DNA of 64,000 nt from Nonlabens dokdonensis DSW-6 (GCF_000332115.1 NC_020156.1:310001-374000), one strand, 5' to 3'; shown: positions 27,259 to 36,284, numbered from the stretch's first letter. Made by a program: numbers and translations. Notes: generated by a model from the letters alone, not told the origin.

Positions 27259-28173
27259 ATGACCAAAATAACTAAGCTTATACCTATTCTTTTTGACAGA
27301 TTTCTCTCTGAGAAAACCAGGAAAAAAACCGAAAGAATAATTCTTTTTATTGCATTGGTTAGTTTTTTCATACACCTAGCCGTAATTTATTTGATCGATT
27401 TTAACTTGCTGCCTTTTTCTCAAGATTTAGAATTATTAAAGAATCCTATATCGGCCATATACACGCCATTTTCTTTTATTTTAATTTATGAGGTGTATCT
27501 CTTAATTTACTATTTACCTAAATCTTTTACTACATACATCATTAAACAGTATGAGATCATCACTCTTATAATTATCCGTAAATTATTTAAAGATTTATCT
27601 GCTTTAGAGTTAACGTCTAACTGGTTTGAAATTAAAGGCGATTTGCAATTTACTTATGACATCGTCGCATCTTTGCTGTTATTCTTTTTGATTTATCTGT
27701 TTCAAAAACAAGGTAAACGTAAAATTGAGCTTCAGGATACGGCTCCTTCTTCCATAGACCGATTTGTAAAAAAGAAAAAAACAATCGCTGTGATTTTAGT
27801 GCCATTATTCTTTTTTATGGCGTTGTATACATTGATTAATTGGTCATTAGAAATTTCCTTTTCTACCAATGAATTGCCACCACTAGACACGATTAACAAC
27901 CTATTTTTTGATGAGTTTTTTACTATTTTGATTTTAGTAGATGTGGTATTATTACTCATTTCGTTTTTCTACACCCATGAATTTCATAAAACCATAAGGA
28001 ATTCAGGATTTATTATTTCTACCATCCTGATAAGAATTTCCTTTGGAGTCAGTGGACTAATAAGTACTATTTTGATAGTAGTAGCTGTCCTATTCGGTCT
28101 TGCGATCATTAGCATACATAATCAATATGAGCTACAAAAATTGCCCGATGACTTTAACAAAGAAGGTGATTGA
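27259..28173 (+). CDS. Polytopic membrane protein of unknown function
   Basis: A 304-residue protein with about seven transmembrane helices, grouped as four in the first 150 residues, then a basic loop (KKKKT, about 170) and three more. There is a long cytosolic or periplasmic stretch around residues 110-130. No transporter motif or enzyme signature is visible. An antisense frame overlaps its beginning but has no supporting features. Confidence 0.65.
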   Translation: MTKITKLIPILFDRFLSEKTRKKTERIILFIALVSFFIHLAVIYLIDFNLLPFSQDLELLKNPISAIYTPFSFILIYEVYLLIYYLPKSFTTYIIKQYEIITLIIIRKLFKDLSALELTSNWFEIKGDLQFTYDIVASLLLFFLIYLFQKQGKRKIELQDTAPSSIDRFVKKKKTIAVILVPLFFFMALYTLINWSLEISFSTNELPPLDTINNLFFDEFFTILILVDVVLLLISFFYTHEFHKTIRNSGFIISTILIRISFGVSGLISTILIVVAVLFGLAIISIHNQYELQKLPDDFNKEGD

Positions 28174-28270
28174 TACTACTGCCATCTCTTAGGTTACATT
28201 TCAAAACCAATTGTGGTTAAGGTGCTTTCTTATTCCAATTTTCATAAGTAGCTAGAACGTTATCTTATTC

Positions 28271-28286
28271 CGCTTTCGCGAAAGCG
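28271..28286. repeat. Dispersed palindrome copy 9 (intergenic)
   Basis: Perfect CGCTTTCGCGAAAGCG flanked by ATTC and AGA, 158 bp upstream of the FKBP gene. Confidence 0.95.
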
Positions 28287-28372
28287 AGAAAACAAAACAA
28301 CCCTACAATTCATCATTAAGCCACCTAAGTTGTTAAGTCTTTCTTAATATAGAGGATTAAAGCCGTCTCAAT

Positions 28373-28402
28373 TTTGTTAGGTATTTGTAAATCATACCTT
28401 TG
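28373..28402 (+). promoter_or_regulatory. Promoter of the FKBP isomerase gene
   Basis: TTTG (28373-28376) and TACCTTTG (28395-28402, a TAnnTTTG match) are spaced 18 bp apart. The -7 element ends 26 bp before the ATG. Confidence 0.75.
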
Positions 28403-28428
28403 CAGCCGATACAAAAAATATCAATTTT

Positions 28429-28860
28429 ATGAGTCAAGTGAAAGCAAATGACACTGTAAAAGTGCATTACACAGGAAAATTAAAAGCAAACGGACAAGTT
28501 TTTGACACGAGCGCCGAAAGAGAGCCACTAGAAGCTCAATTAGGTCAAGGTGCATTGATACCAGGTTTTGAAAAAGGTCTTGTGGACATGAAAGTGAACG
28601 AGAAAAAGACAATAGAAATACCTAAAGAAGAAGCTTATGGTGAGGTGATGAAAGAACTTTTTCACAAAGTTCCTAAAGACCAATTGCCAGGTGAGATCAA
28701 ACCAGAGGTAGGAATGGGACTTATGGCTCAAAATCCTGATGGAACTGAACGCCAGTTAAGAGTAGCCCAAGTGGAAGATGACCATATTATCGTAGATGCA
28801 AATCACCCTCTAGCGGGACAAGATTTAGTATTTGAACTAGAAGTAGTAGGAATTAACTAG
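28429..28860 (+). CDS. FKBP-type peptidyl-prolyl isomerase (SlyD-like)
   Basis: A 143-residue cytosolic protein. The N-terminal FKBP core is VKVHYTGKLKANGQVFDTS, then PLEAQLGQGALIPGFEKGL. An insert-in-flap domain (about 70-125, KEEAYGEVMKELFHKVPKDQ) is present, as in SlyD, followed by a return to the FKBP fold (GQDLVFELEVVGI). The metal-binding His-rich tail of E. coli SlyD is absent. It catalyses prolyl isomerisation and acts as a chaperone. It has its own promoter and a perfect terminator, so it is monocistronic. Confidence 0.95.
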   Translation: MSQVKANDTVKVHYTGKLKANGQVFDTSAEREPLEAQLGQGALIPGFEKGLVDMKVNEKKTIEIPKEEAYGEVMKELFHKVPKDQLPGEIKPEVGMGLMAQNPDGTERQLRVAQVEDDHIIVDANHPLAGQDLVFELEVVGIN

Positions 28861-28885
28861 TTCCTTTTCTTCTCTAGAAAATGAT

Positions 28886-28920
28886 AAAAGCCCATTGCAA
28901 CAATTGCAATGGGCTTTTCT
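28886..28920 (+). terminator. Terminator of the FKBP gene
   Basis: AAAAGCCCATTGCAA (28886-28900) and TTGCAATGGGCTTTT (28904-28918) form a perfect 15-bp stem with a 3-nt loop. It could work in both directions. Confidence 0.93.
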
Positions 28921-29045
28921 TATGCTTTCAAATTAACGACAACGTCAGAATATGCGTTAGGAATAGAAATTCTTAACCTGTAGCTAAAGAAGATTCTTTA
29001 ATGATTTCTATGAGAATTCTATTTTGTTTTCAATTGAAAATAATT

Positions 29046-29082
29046 TTAAAAAAAAAGCTGGCTTTTTAAAAAGCCAGCTTTT
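29046..29082 (-). terminator. Terminator of the proteorhodopsin gene
   Basis: AAAAGCTGGC (29053-29062) and GCCAGCTTTT (29073-29082) form a perfect stem. On the minus strand a long T-run follows (complement of 29048-29056). It lies 20 bp past the rhodopsin stop. Confidence 0.92.
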
Positions 29083-29102
29083 ACTATTTAGATTATAAAC
29101 TC

Positions 29103-29864
29103 TTAAGCTTCAACTTTTTTTGAAGACGTAACAGCTAGACTATAAATAACTAGACCAAATCCAATTTTGTTGATTGCATCACCAATGTTGTAAACTACGT
29201 CCATTGCTTCTTGTGCTGCTTTAGGATCTTCAACTAGTTGTAAACCGAATAATCCACCTTCAGTACCAAGGATATATCCTAATGGATAGATGGCCCATCC
29301 TACTAGTACAAACCAACATAAGATGTTGTGCGCTTTAAGAACTGCTCCACCTGCTGATGTAGCGAGTTTCTTTGCCTCACCGAACCATATCATGTATACT
29401 ATAATGAAGTAAGCGATTCCTGAAACAAGACCCCAAACCCATTGCATGGTAGGATTTCCTAATGCGATTACTTCTCCAAAGTAACCTGTTACTAGCATTA
29501 CTACAGACCAGAAAATTAATTTCCACATCAGTCCTAGTTTTGCACCAGCTACTTTAAGGATTAAATAGAATTCCACACACATTAACGGTACTGTTAAAGT
29601 CCAGTCTACATATCTGAAGAAAGTTGGAGAGCTATCTGTTGCAGCATAATAATCTCTCATGTAAAAATAATGCACCGCTGCTATGAAAGTAATTAGTCCA
29701 GAGACTAATACAGAGGTACGCCATTTGTTGTCAAACTGACTCAATGACAAAAAGAAAAAAGCACTTGCAGCCATCATGGCCATGCTCCCGATGAAAAATG
29801 TAAAACCTACATAATCATCTGTGGCCATTTTAGCCACTTCAAGTGTTGAAAGTAAAAAGTTCAT
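29103..29864 (-). CDS. Proteorhodopsin, light-driven proton pump
   Basis: A 253-residue seven-helix rhodopsin. The proton-pump triad Asp87, Thr91 and Glu98 (RYVDWTLTVPLMCVE) corresponds to the D97/T101/E108 pattern of gamma-proteobacterial proteorhodopsin. His65, which partners the acceptor, is retained, and Lys233 (DAINKIGFG) is the retinal Schiff-base lysine. The spectral-tuning position, equivalent to residue 105, is Met95, as usual in green-absorbing flavobacterial pumps. It exports protons in the light to build proton-motive force. The gene is divergent from blh, which supplies its retinal, and is followed by a strong terminator. Confidence 0.98.
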   Translation of the reverse strand: MNFLLSTLEVAKMATDDYVGFTFFIGSMAMMAASAFFFLSLSQFDNKWRTSVLVSGLITFIAAVHYFYMRDYYAATDSSPTFFRYVDWTLTVPLMCVEFYLILKVAGAKLGLMWKLIFWSVVMLVTGYFGEVIALGNPTMQWVWGLVSGIAYFIIVYMIWFGEAKKLATSAGGAVLKAHNILCWFVLVGWAIYPLGYILGTEGGLFGLQLVEDPKAAQEAMDVVYNIGDAINKIGFGLVIYSLAVTSSKKVEA

Positions 29865-29878
29865 AATTTAAGTTTTTA

Positions 29879-29942
29879 TGTTTAAGTAAAGATACGAAAG
29901 ATTAAACATAATTGTTTAACTTTGAAGTGTTAATATTAAACA
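29879..29942. promoter_or_regulatory. Dyad-symmetric four-half-site operator between proteorhodopsin and blh
   Basis: TGTTTAA at 29879-29885 and 29913-29919, and its complement TTAAACA at 29902-29908 and 29936-29942, give spacing 16-4-16, perfectly symmetrical about 29910.5. A blh-directed -7 element, TAACTTTG (29917-29924), overlaps one inner half-site. A rhodopsin-directed near-match, TATCTTTA (29894-29887), lies between the outer and inner half-sites of its side. This arrangement suggests one regulator controlling both genes. Confidence 0.65.
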
Positions 29943-29948
29943 AAAAAT

Positions 29949-30830
29949 ATGTCTAGGAAATTTCAGTTATATAACCTTATTATGGTACTGAGTTTTTTCT
30001 TTTTATGGATATCCTTTCAAATACCTGAAGCAATGGAGTTTGCATTAGGCTATTTTTTAATTCTTACGATAGGTGTAGGACATGGCGCAAACGATTTAAA
30101 GATTTATTTCAATGCTAGAAAATTAAACTTAAAGAAGACTTTATTATTTCTAGGGCTTTATTCTTTAATAGTTCTTGCAGGTACTGGTTTATTTTTTATC
30201 GTCCCAGAATTTATTTTAACGCTGTTTATAGTGATCAGTGGTTACCATTTTGGACAAGAGCACTTTGAAAAATATGAAATTAAAACCACCTGGTATTACA
30301 ACTTATTTGTAAGTGCTTACGGCTTAATGATTATACTTACCTTATTATACATTCATGCTCAAGAAAGTCTACTTATCATAAATGATCTACTAGGTAGCAA
30401 TCTAGAAGTAGAAGTATTGCTCTATCCATTGATAGCTTCGGTGGTGGTATTATTGCTGTGTTTCTTAAAATTCAGGCAGCAGTTTCAGTTAAAAGAGGTG
30501 CTGAAAGAACTGTTTTACCTACTCCTAATATTTACGGTTTTCTCAACCTCAAACCTTATTTGGGGTTTTGCTATATATTTTATTTTATGGCACAGTGTAC
30601 CTTCCATCTACAATCAAATTTGCTATCTGGAAGGAACAGTAAATTCAAATACCATAAAGACCTATATTAAGGACTCGCTACTTTATTGGATAGCTGCCCT
30701 TTTTTTTCTAGGTGTGTTATACTATTTCCTTAGCGACTATACCAGTCTATTCCTCAGTATCATCATCGCTTTTTTAGGCGGTATTACTTTTCCTCACGTA
30801 GTAGTTATGCATCAATTAAATAGCAAGTAG
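29949..30830 (+). CDS. blh: Brp/Blh-family beta-carotene 15,15'-dioxygenase
   Basis: A 293-residue membrane protein with about eight helices. It has the four histidine motifs expected for the iron site of Brp/Blh enzymes: GHGANDLKIYF, GYHFGQEHFEKYE, LWHSVPS and FPHVVVMHQ. The family cleaves beta-carotene into two retinal molecules, the chromophore of proteorhodopsin. The divergent position next to the rhodopsin gene with a shared 84-bp control region supports this. Beta-carotene synthesis genes are not in this window. Confidence 0.96.
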   Translation: MSRKFQLYNLIMVLSFFFLWISFQIPEAMEFALGYFLILTIGVGHGANDLKIYFNARKLNLKKTLLFLGLYSLIVLAGTGLFFIVPEFILTLFIVISGYHFGQEHFEKYEIKTTWYYNLFVSAYGLMIILTLLYIHAQESLLIINDLLGSNLEVEVLLYPLIASVVVLLLCFLKFRQQFQLKEVLKELFYLLLIFTVFSTSNLIWGFAIYFILWHSVPSIYNQICYLEGTVNSNTIKTYIKDSLLYWIAALFFLGVLYYFLSDYTSLFLSIIIAFLGGITFPHVVVMHQLNSK

Positions 30831-30891
30831 ACCTTAAGTTTAGATAAATTTTGCAGTACTTAGTACAATGTATTAAGGTTTATTTTGTTCT

Positions 30892-30907
30892 CGCTTTCGC
30901 GAAAGCG
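30892..30907. repeat. Dispersed palindrome copy 10 (intergenic)
   Basis: Perfect CGCTTTCGCGAAAGCG between the 3' ends of blh and the usp gene. The flanks are TTCT and GAAC, the reverse orientation of the common ATTC/AGA context. Confidence 0.95.
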
Positions 30908-30937
30908 GAACCATTAAAAAGATTATGCTGCCCTTTG

Positions 30938-31789
30938 TTAATTGCGTAAATCGTGCATAACAAACAGTGGCAATTCACTCAACATGCCAAGATCTTGAAC
31001 TAATGGTTTATTAAAAATAGTGGAGAAGAAACTGTGCTTTCTATTCACAAAAGCAATCATATCGCTATCATTTTTACTTACAAATTTTCTAATACCATCT
31101 GCAACATGAGAGCTCTCCACTTCTTGAAAAGTAAACGAGGCTCCTTCTAGACATTCCTTAAGAAGTTCTTTATTTTCCTTTTGGTTTAAAGAGAGGTTCT
31201 CTTTTGAAGAAACATGTAAAACACAAATATTAGCGGCTTGTAAAACGGCAAGTTCTACAAGGTGATTGAGTTCCTTTCTCTTATAATGAGTTTTAAAGCT
31301 TGTAGGAAATATAATTTGTTTGATACTCACCTCTTCTGCATCATAAGGGACTCCTACTATGGGACATACTCGTAGATTCTCCATAGTATTTATAGTATTA
31401 CTTCCTAGCACCGTAGCTCTGTAATTACTAGCACCTTTTGTTCCCATAATTACTAACTCTATGTCACGCTTTTCAACAATAGTTTTCATAGCGCTCAAAA
31501 GATCATCTTGCAGTGAAACTGTTGTAAAGCTGTGTTTCTCATTATTGAAGGTAGATTGAATTTTTTCTAATACTTCTTCTAATCCTTTTGCAGATTTTGT
31601 TTTTTCGTTTTGAAAGGAAAGCTCATCTGCTTTTGCAGCAACTAGATCCTTTTTACTAGGTACGGAGCTACTATAGGTATTTAATATATGGAAGTCGCAT
31701 TCTTTATTTTTATAAAGTTTTAAAGCGTATTGAATAGCATTCCATGCATTAAGAGAAAAATCAGTAGGAATTAATATTTTACTTTTCAT
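30938..31789 (-). CDS. Universal stress protein, tandem UspA domains
   Basis: A 283-residue protein with two Usp folds (about 1-145 and 150-283). The first has the ATP-binding pattern G-x2-G-x9-G-S (GTKGASNYRATVLGS). The second domain lacks it (FVNRKHSFFSTIFNKP), so only one nucleotide site is likely. Usp proteins help survival under starvation or energy stress. It lies 45 bp after a paralogous gene in the same direction, so the two are probably one transcript. Confidence 0.9.
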   Translation of the reverse strand: MKSKILIPTDFSLNAWNAIQYALKLYKNKECDFHILNTYSSSVPSKKDLVAAKADELSFQNEKTKSAKGLEEVLEKIQSTFNNEKHSFTTVSLQDDLLSAMKTIVEKRDIELVIMGTKGASNYRATVLGSNTINTMENLRVCPIVGVPYDAEEVSIKQIIFPTSFKTHYKRKELNHLVELAVLQAANICVLHVSSKENLSLNQKENKELLKECLEGASFTFQEVESSHVADGIRKFVSKNDSDMIAFVNRKHSFFSTIFNKPLVQDLGMLSELPLFVMHDLRN

Positions 31790-31834
31790 TTGCGTATGAT
31801 GTATTATAATTAAGAATTTTGTTCCTTTTATCCA

Positions 31835-32689
31835 TTACGCCGATTGATCTGGCGGCAAAATTAAAAATGGAACTTTAGAGTGATGTACAATTTTTTGAAC
31901 AACAGGTTTAAACATAAGGTTTTCAAAAAAGTTATGCTTGTTGCGCACTAATACCACCATGTCTATCTCATGAGTAGACTCATATCCTTTAATTGCCTCA
32001 AGAACATCTCTGCTTTCTAAAATATGGGTTAAGTGATGGTCGTTTTCAAAATACTCATCTAGTGAGTCTTTGTTTCCCTTTTGCTGTGATGTTAATGCCT
32101 GACCTTTATATACGTTTAAAAATATGAGCTCAGGAGAATAGTTATTTGAAATATCTTGTAATAATGGCAATCCATTTTGATACTTATTAATATTGTAATC
32201 TGTAGTAAATAGTATTTTATTAGGATCTTTAAAGACGCTACCTGCTGGTACGCCTATCACTGGTGTTTTTGCGGCTTTAATTACTTGCATAGTTTGGGAA
32301 CCAATAAAAACTTCGGTCAATCCAGATGCTCCATTTGTTCCCATAATTATCACATCGATATCATTCTCAACTACTATCTCTTCTATTTCTAGACTTAATA
32401 AATTAAATGAAGATCGTCCTTCAAAAGTATGCAAGGAATTAGCATACGTCGTAGACATTTGCTTAATGATCTCTTGAACTTTAGTCTCAGATTTTTCTTG
32501 AAATAATTGACCCAAATTCATGTCTAGTTCTGGATTATTTCCATAAGTCGTTGCGGTAAAAACGGCAACTGGTTGATAGGTGTTGAGTATTATAAACGTA
32601 CAATGTTGCTTCTTAAAAAGCTGTACTGCGTATGCAACAGCATTTATAGATGTTTCTGAAAAATCGGTAGGTAAAAGAATTGTTTTCAT
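31835..32689 (-). CDS. Universal stress protein, tandem UspA domains
   Basis: A 284-residue paralogue of the next gene, with the first Usp domain ATP motif GTNGASGLTEVFIGS and a degenerate second domain (LVRNKHNFFENLMFKP). The start is set at ATG 32689 (MKTILLPTDFS), because the frame upstream of it offers only a TTG three codons earlier and the family starts exactly here. It is the first gene of the two-gene usp unit. Confidence 0.9.
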   Translation of the reverse strand: MKTILLPTDFSETSINAVAYAVQLFKKQHCTFIILNTYQPVAVFTATTYGNNPELDMNLGQLFQEKSETKVQEIIKQMSTTYANSLHTFEGRSSFNLLSLEIEEIVVENDIDVIIMGTNGASGLTEVFIGSQTMQVIKAAKTPVIGVPAGSVFKDPNKILFTTDYNINKYQNGLPLLQDISNNYSPELIFLNVYKGQALTSQQKGNKDSLDEYFENDHHLTHILESRDVLEAIKGYESTHEIDMVVLVRNKHNFFENLMFKPVVQKIVHHSKVPFLILPPDQSA

Positions 32690-33030
32690 AAGAATCAAAT
32701 TTTAAAATTAGAACAGCTTTATCGATATAAAGTCCTAGAATTTCAGCTTGTGAAAATTGAAAAAGAAATGTCAAGCTCTCCTATTAATTTTTATTTAAAG
32801 TAAATTTAAAACATCTAAAAATCAGAAACGATGACATTTATCACTGTCAAATGATTCCTAACTAAAAACAGCTCCTTAGAAAATCTTTAAGTAGACTATA
32901 TTGGCCTCAAAAGATCAAATTGAAAATTACATCATGACTTAAATCGTTAAATTATAAATTCATTAAAACTGTCATTATGATGACCTAGTCTCATGGAATA
33001 TCCATTGTCACTAGAAACCAATTGAAAACC
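32690..33030. other. AT-rich intergenic region between usp and ffh
   Basis: About 340 bp with no gene or strong hairpin. The only structure seen is TGACA (32832-32836) and TGTCA (32845-32849) spaced by 8 bp, a weak Crp/Fnr-like dyad. The ffh promoter follows. Confidence 0.5.
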
Positions 33031-33061
33031 TTGAAGGTAAAGAGGTATAATAGTATCTTTG
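33031..33061 (+). promoter_or_regulatory. Promoter of ffh
   Basis: TTG (33031-33033) and TATCTTTG (33054-33061) separated by 20 bp match the Bacteroidota -33/-7 consensus. The ATG follows 26 bp later. Confidence 0.8.
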
Positions 33062-33087
33062 CATTCTTCAAAAAATGAGTAAAAAAT

Positions 33088-34416
33088 ATGTTTGATAATT
33101 TAACTGACAAACTCGATAAAGCTATGCACGTCCTTAAGGGACATGGAAGCATTACCGAAGTTAACGTTGCAGATACTCTTAAAGAAATACGTCGTGCCTT
33201 AGTTGATGCTGACGTCAACTATAAAATAGCTAAAGAGTTTACTTCTCGAGCTAAAGAAAAAGCCCTAGGTCAAGGTGTACTTACTACATTAAAACCAGGA
33301 CAATTACTCACTAAAATTGTAAAAGATGAGCTTACTGAGCTCATGGGTGGTGATGCTATAGGATTAAACCTCAGTGGAAATCCTACGGTCATTTTAATGT
33401 CTGGACTTCAAGGATCTGGTAAAACAACTTTTTCTGGAAAGCTTGCAAATTTTTTGAAGAACAAAAAAAGTAAAAAACCACTTCTTGTTGCTTGTGACAT
33501 TTATCGTCCAGCGGCAATAGATCAATTACACGTTGTAGGAGAAAGCGTAGGCGTAGAAGTATTTTCTAATCGTGAAGAGAAAAACCCAGTTAAAATATCT
33601 GAAGCTGCAATTGCTTATGCCAAAGCAAACGGTTTTAATGCAGTAATCATAGATACTGCTGGTCGTCTGGCTGTAGATGAGCAAATGATGACCGAGATAG
33701 CAGATGTTCATGCTGCTATAAAACCTCAAGAAACACTATTTGTCGTGGATGCGATGACCGGTCAAGATGCGGTAAACACTGCAAAAGCTTTTAATGATCG
33801 TCTTAACTTTGACGGTGTTGTACTTACTAAATTAGACGGTGATACACGCGGTGGTGCTGCCCTATCGATTAAAACAGTAGTTAATAAACCTATTAAGTTT
33901 ATAGGTACCGGTGAGAAAATGGAAGCTCTGGATGTTTTCTATCCAGAACGTATGGCAGATCGTATCCTAGGAATGGGAGACGTTGTCTCACTTGTGGAAC
34001 GCGCACAAGAGCAGTACGACGAGGAAGAGGCTCGTAAATTGAGTAAGAAAATTGCCAAAAATCAATTTGGCTTTGATGATTTCCTTTCTCAAATCCAGCA
34101 AATCAAGAAGATGGGTAATATGAAAGATCTTATGGGTATGATTCCTGGTGCAGGAAAAATGCTTAAAGATGTTGATATAGATGATGATGCTTTTAAAGGA
34201 ATAGAAGCTATTATACACTCCATGACTGTTGAGGAGCGCACAAAACCACAAGTTATAAACGGTTCTCGTAAAAAACGTATTGCAAAAGGTAGCGGTACAA
34301 CAGTAACAGAAGTAAATCAATTACTGAAGCAATTTGACCAGATGAGTAAAATGATGAAGATGATGCAAGGTGGTAAAGGAAAAGCAATGATGAACGCCTT
34401 AGGGAAAATGCGTTAG
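33088..34416 (+). CDS. ffh: Signal recognition particle protein Ffh (SRP54)
   Basis: A 442-residue GTPase. N domain helices are at 1-90 (MFDNLTDKLDKAMHVLKG), then the G domain with the P-loop GLQGSGKTT (about 107-115), DTAGRLAVDEQMM (G3), TKLDGDTRGGAALS (G4) and GTGEKMEALDVF. The methionine-rich M domain (about 295-442, QFGFDDFLSQIQQIKKMGNM, then KMMKMMQGGKGKAMM) binds the signal peptide and 4.5S RNA. It targets membrane proteins to the translocon. It is complete in length, monocistronic, with clear promoter and terminator. The 4.5S RNA gene is not in this window. Confidence 0.98.
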   Translation: MFDNLTDKLDKAMHVLKGHGSITEVNVADTLKEIRRALVDADVNYKIAKEFTSRAKEKALGQGVLTTLKPGQLLTKIVKDELTELMGGDAIGLNLSGNPTVILMSGLQGSGKTTFSGKLANFLKNKKSKKPLLVACDIYRPAAIDQLHVVGESVGVEVFSNREEKNPVKISEAAIAYAKANGFNAVIIDTAGRLAVDEQMMTEIADVHAAIKPQETLFVVDAMTGQDAVNTAKAFNDRLNFDGVVLTKLDGDTRGGAALSIKTVVNKPIKFIGTGEKMEALDVFYPERMADRILGMGDVVSLVERAQEQYDEEEARKLSKKIAKNQFGFDDFLSQIQQIKKMGNMKDLMGMIPGAGKMLKDVDIDDDAFKGIEAIIHSMTVEERTKPQVINGSRKKRIAKGSGTTVTEVNQLLKQFDQMSKMMKMMQGGKGKAMMNALGKMR

Positions 34417-34449
34417 GACTAAACATAGACTTTAATAGTAATATTTCGC

Positions 34450-34485
34450 AAACTCCATAGCTCTTAGCTGTGGAGTTTTTTTTTT
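34450..34485 (+). terminator. Terminator of ffh
   Basis: AAACTCCATAGC (34450-34461) pairs with GCTGTGGAGTTT (34467-34478) with one wobble and a short loop, followed by about nine T residues. Confidence 0.9.
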
Positions 34486-34604
34486 ATGAATCTATTTACG
34501 CAATCGCTATCGTTAACAAGTAGGTTATAATTGTGACGAGATAATCTTTTATTTGTCCTCTTTAAGTTTGATTTTTACAATTCTATTCACCTCAATCTTC
34601 GATT

Positions 34605-35492
34605 ATGACTATTCTAGACGGAAAAAAGACCAGTAACGACATTAAGAACGAGATCACAGAAATCGTTCAAGAAATGAAAAATAAAGGTGAAAAAGTACCT
34701 CATCTAGCAGCGGTTATAGTTGGGAATGATGGTGCAAGTCTCACTTATGTAGGCTCTAAAGTACGCGCCTGTGAGCGTGTAGGTTTTGAAAGCACGATGG
34801 TGCGCATGCCTAATACAACGAGCGAGACCGAGTTGTTACGAGAAATTGAAAAGCTCAATGATAATCCAGAAATTGATGGCTTCATCGTTCAGTTACCACT
34901 ACCTAAACAAATAGATACTCAAAAAGTATTGATGGCAGTGGATCCTGATAAAGATGTAGATGGCTTCCATCCTACTAACTTTGGTAGAATGGCTTTAGAC
35001 ATGAGTACTTTTATTCCTGCTACACCATTTGGAATTTTGGAATTAATGGACCGCTACGGAGTAGAAACCCAAGGAAAACACACTGTAGTTATAGGTAGAT
35101 CGCATATTGTAGGAAGACCTATGAGTATATTAATGGGAAGAAAAGGTTTTCCAGGGAACTCCACCGTAACACTTACTCATAGTCATACTAAGAATATTAC
35201 ACAAATCACTTCTCAAGCAGATATTATTATCACAGCGTTAGGCGTTCCAGGATTCCTTAAGGCCGAAATGGTGAAAGACGATGCTGTCATTATAGACGTA
35301 GGTATTACAAGAGTTCCAGATGACTCAAGAGAGAGAGGCTATTACATTACCGGCGATGTCGATTTTGAAAACGTTTCTAAAAAAGCAAGCTATATTACTC
35401 CAGTTCCTGGAGGCGTAGGTCCTATGACGATCGCAATGTTACTTAAAAACACATTATTAGCAAGAGAGAGACATAGAGCCGCAGATCGATAA
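34605..35492 (+). CDS. folD: FolD, methylenetetrahydrofolate dehydrogenase/cyclohydrolase
   Basis: A 295-residue bifunctional enzyme of one-carbon metabolism that converts 5,10-methylene-THF to 10-formyl-THF with NADP+. The catalytic YVGSK motif (about 48-52) has its lysine, the PLPKQID loop and DVDGFHPTNFGRM are present, and the Rossmann part has VVIGRSHIVGRPM and ends TPVPGGVGPMTIAML. Length and motifs are normal. It is monocistronic, 188 bp after ffh. Confidence 0.97.
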   Translation: MTILDGKKTSNDIKNEITEIVQEMKNKGEKVPHLAAVIVGNDGASLTYVGSKVRACERVGFESTMVRMPNTTSETELLREIEKLNDNPEIDGFIVQLPLPKQIDTQKVLMAVDPDKDVDGFHPTNFGRMALDMSTFIPATPFGILELMDRYGVETQGKHTVVIGRSHIVGRPMSILMGRKGFPGNSTVTLTHSHTKNITQITSQADIIITALGVPGFLKAEMVKDDAVIIDVGITRVPDDSRERGYYITGDVDFENVSKKASYITPVPGGVGPMTIAMLLKNTLLARERHRAADR

Positions 35493-35508
35493 AATAGTTT
35501 TATAATTC

Positions 35509-35524
35509 CGCTTTCGCGAAAGCG
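35509..35524. repeat. Dispersed palindrome copy 11 (intergenic)
   Basis: Perfect CGCTTTCGCGAAAGCG flanked by ATTC and AGA, 17 bp after the folD stop codon. Confidence 0.95.
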
Positions 35525-35721
35525 AGACCAACATAAAAAGCCTAGTCATTTTCTTATTTATTAAGTTATTTAAGATTTGTTGATAATTTAAAAAGATGTC
35601 CATTAAGGATTAAATATAATTTATCGGTAAATAGTGTTATTTGACCTAACTTAATTAAAATTCTATTTTACTAAATGCATTTTAAGAATCGAAGTGTATT
35701 TTTGAACTAAATAGCCAAATA

Positions 35722-36255
35722 ATGAAAAAGTCCATTTATTTATTTATCGCTTTATCGTTTTGTTTTTTAAGTACAAACGCTCAAAAAGAAGAATCCTATC
35801 AATCTTTGATGATGGAGTACTTTGAAGTAAGTGGCATCAATACAGAGTATGAAGCCGCTTACGATGGAATGGTAAAAATGTTGCAAGACGCTTATCAAAC
35901 ACAAGAAGTGCCCACTGAAACATGGCAAAAAATTTACGACGGAAAAAGTGCTTCGGTAGCAAAGTTTAAAGGGATTCTAGCTTCCGAATACCGAAGCATT
36001 TTTGAAGATAAAGAAGACATACGTAATTTAATAAATTTTTATCGCTCTTCAACAGGAGTTCAATATAAAAAAGACCGTTCTGGAATGACTAAAGGTCAAC
36101 AAGCAGAACTAACTGCCTTTAAAAACTCCAACACTGGCAAGAAATTATTCAATAGAGTTGATCAAATTAATAAGGCAAAAGAAAGTTCTAGTATTTACTG
36201 GTCGCGTGAATTAATGTGTAATGTTACTACTCTGCTTAAAACACAGGGCTATTAG
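35722..36255 (+). CDS. Secreted DUF2059-like protein
   Basis: A 177-residue exported protein with signal peptide (IALSFCFLSTNAQ). The helical mature region contains a stretch (about 95-120, FEDKEDIRNLINFYRSSTG) like the DUF2059 core, where a helix pair ends in phi-YxxxxG. The family is of unknown function and found in many Gram-negative genomes. It carries Cys167 (LMCNV). The next gene starts 29 bp downstream. Confidence 0.72.
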   Translation: MKKSIYLFIALSFCFLSTNAQKEESYQSLMMEYFEVSGINTEYEAAYDGMVKMLQDAYQTQEVPTETWQKIYDGKSASVAKFKGILASEYRSIFEDKEDIRNLINFYRSSTGVQYKKDRSGMTKGQQAELTAFKNSNTGKKLFNRVDQINKAKESSSIYWSRELMCNVTTLLKTQGY

Positions 36256-36284
36256 AGCTCTATGCATATGCCTAGCTGTAATTA

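Noticed and set aside
32832..32849. TGACA-N8-TGTCA as a Crp/Fnr-type site for the usp genes
   Set aside because: The arms are only 5 bp, it lies about 140 bp from the start, and a dyad this short is expected by chance in AT-rich DNA.
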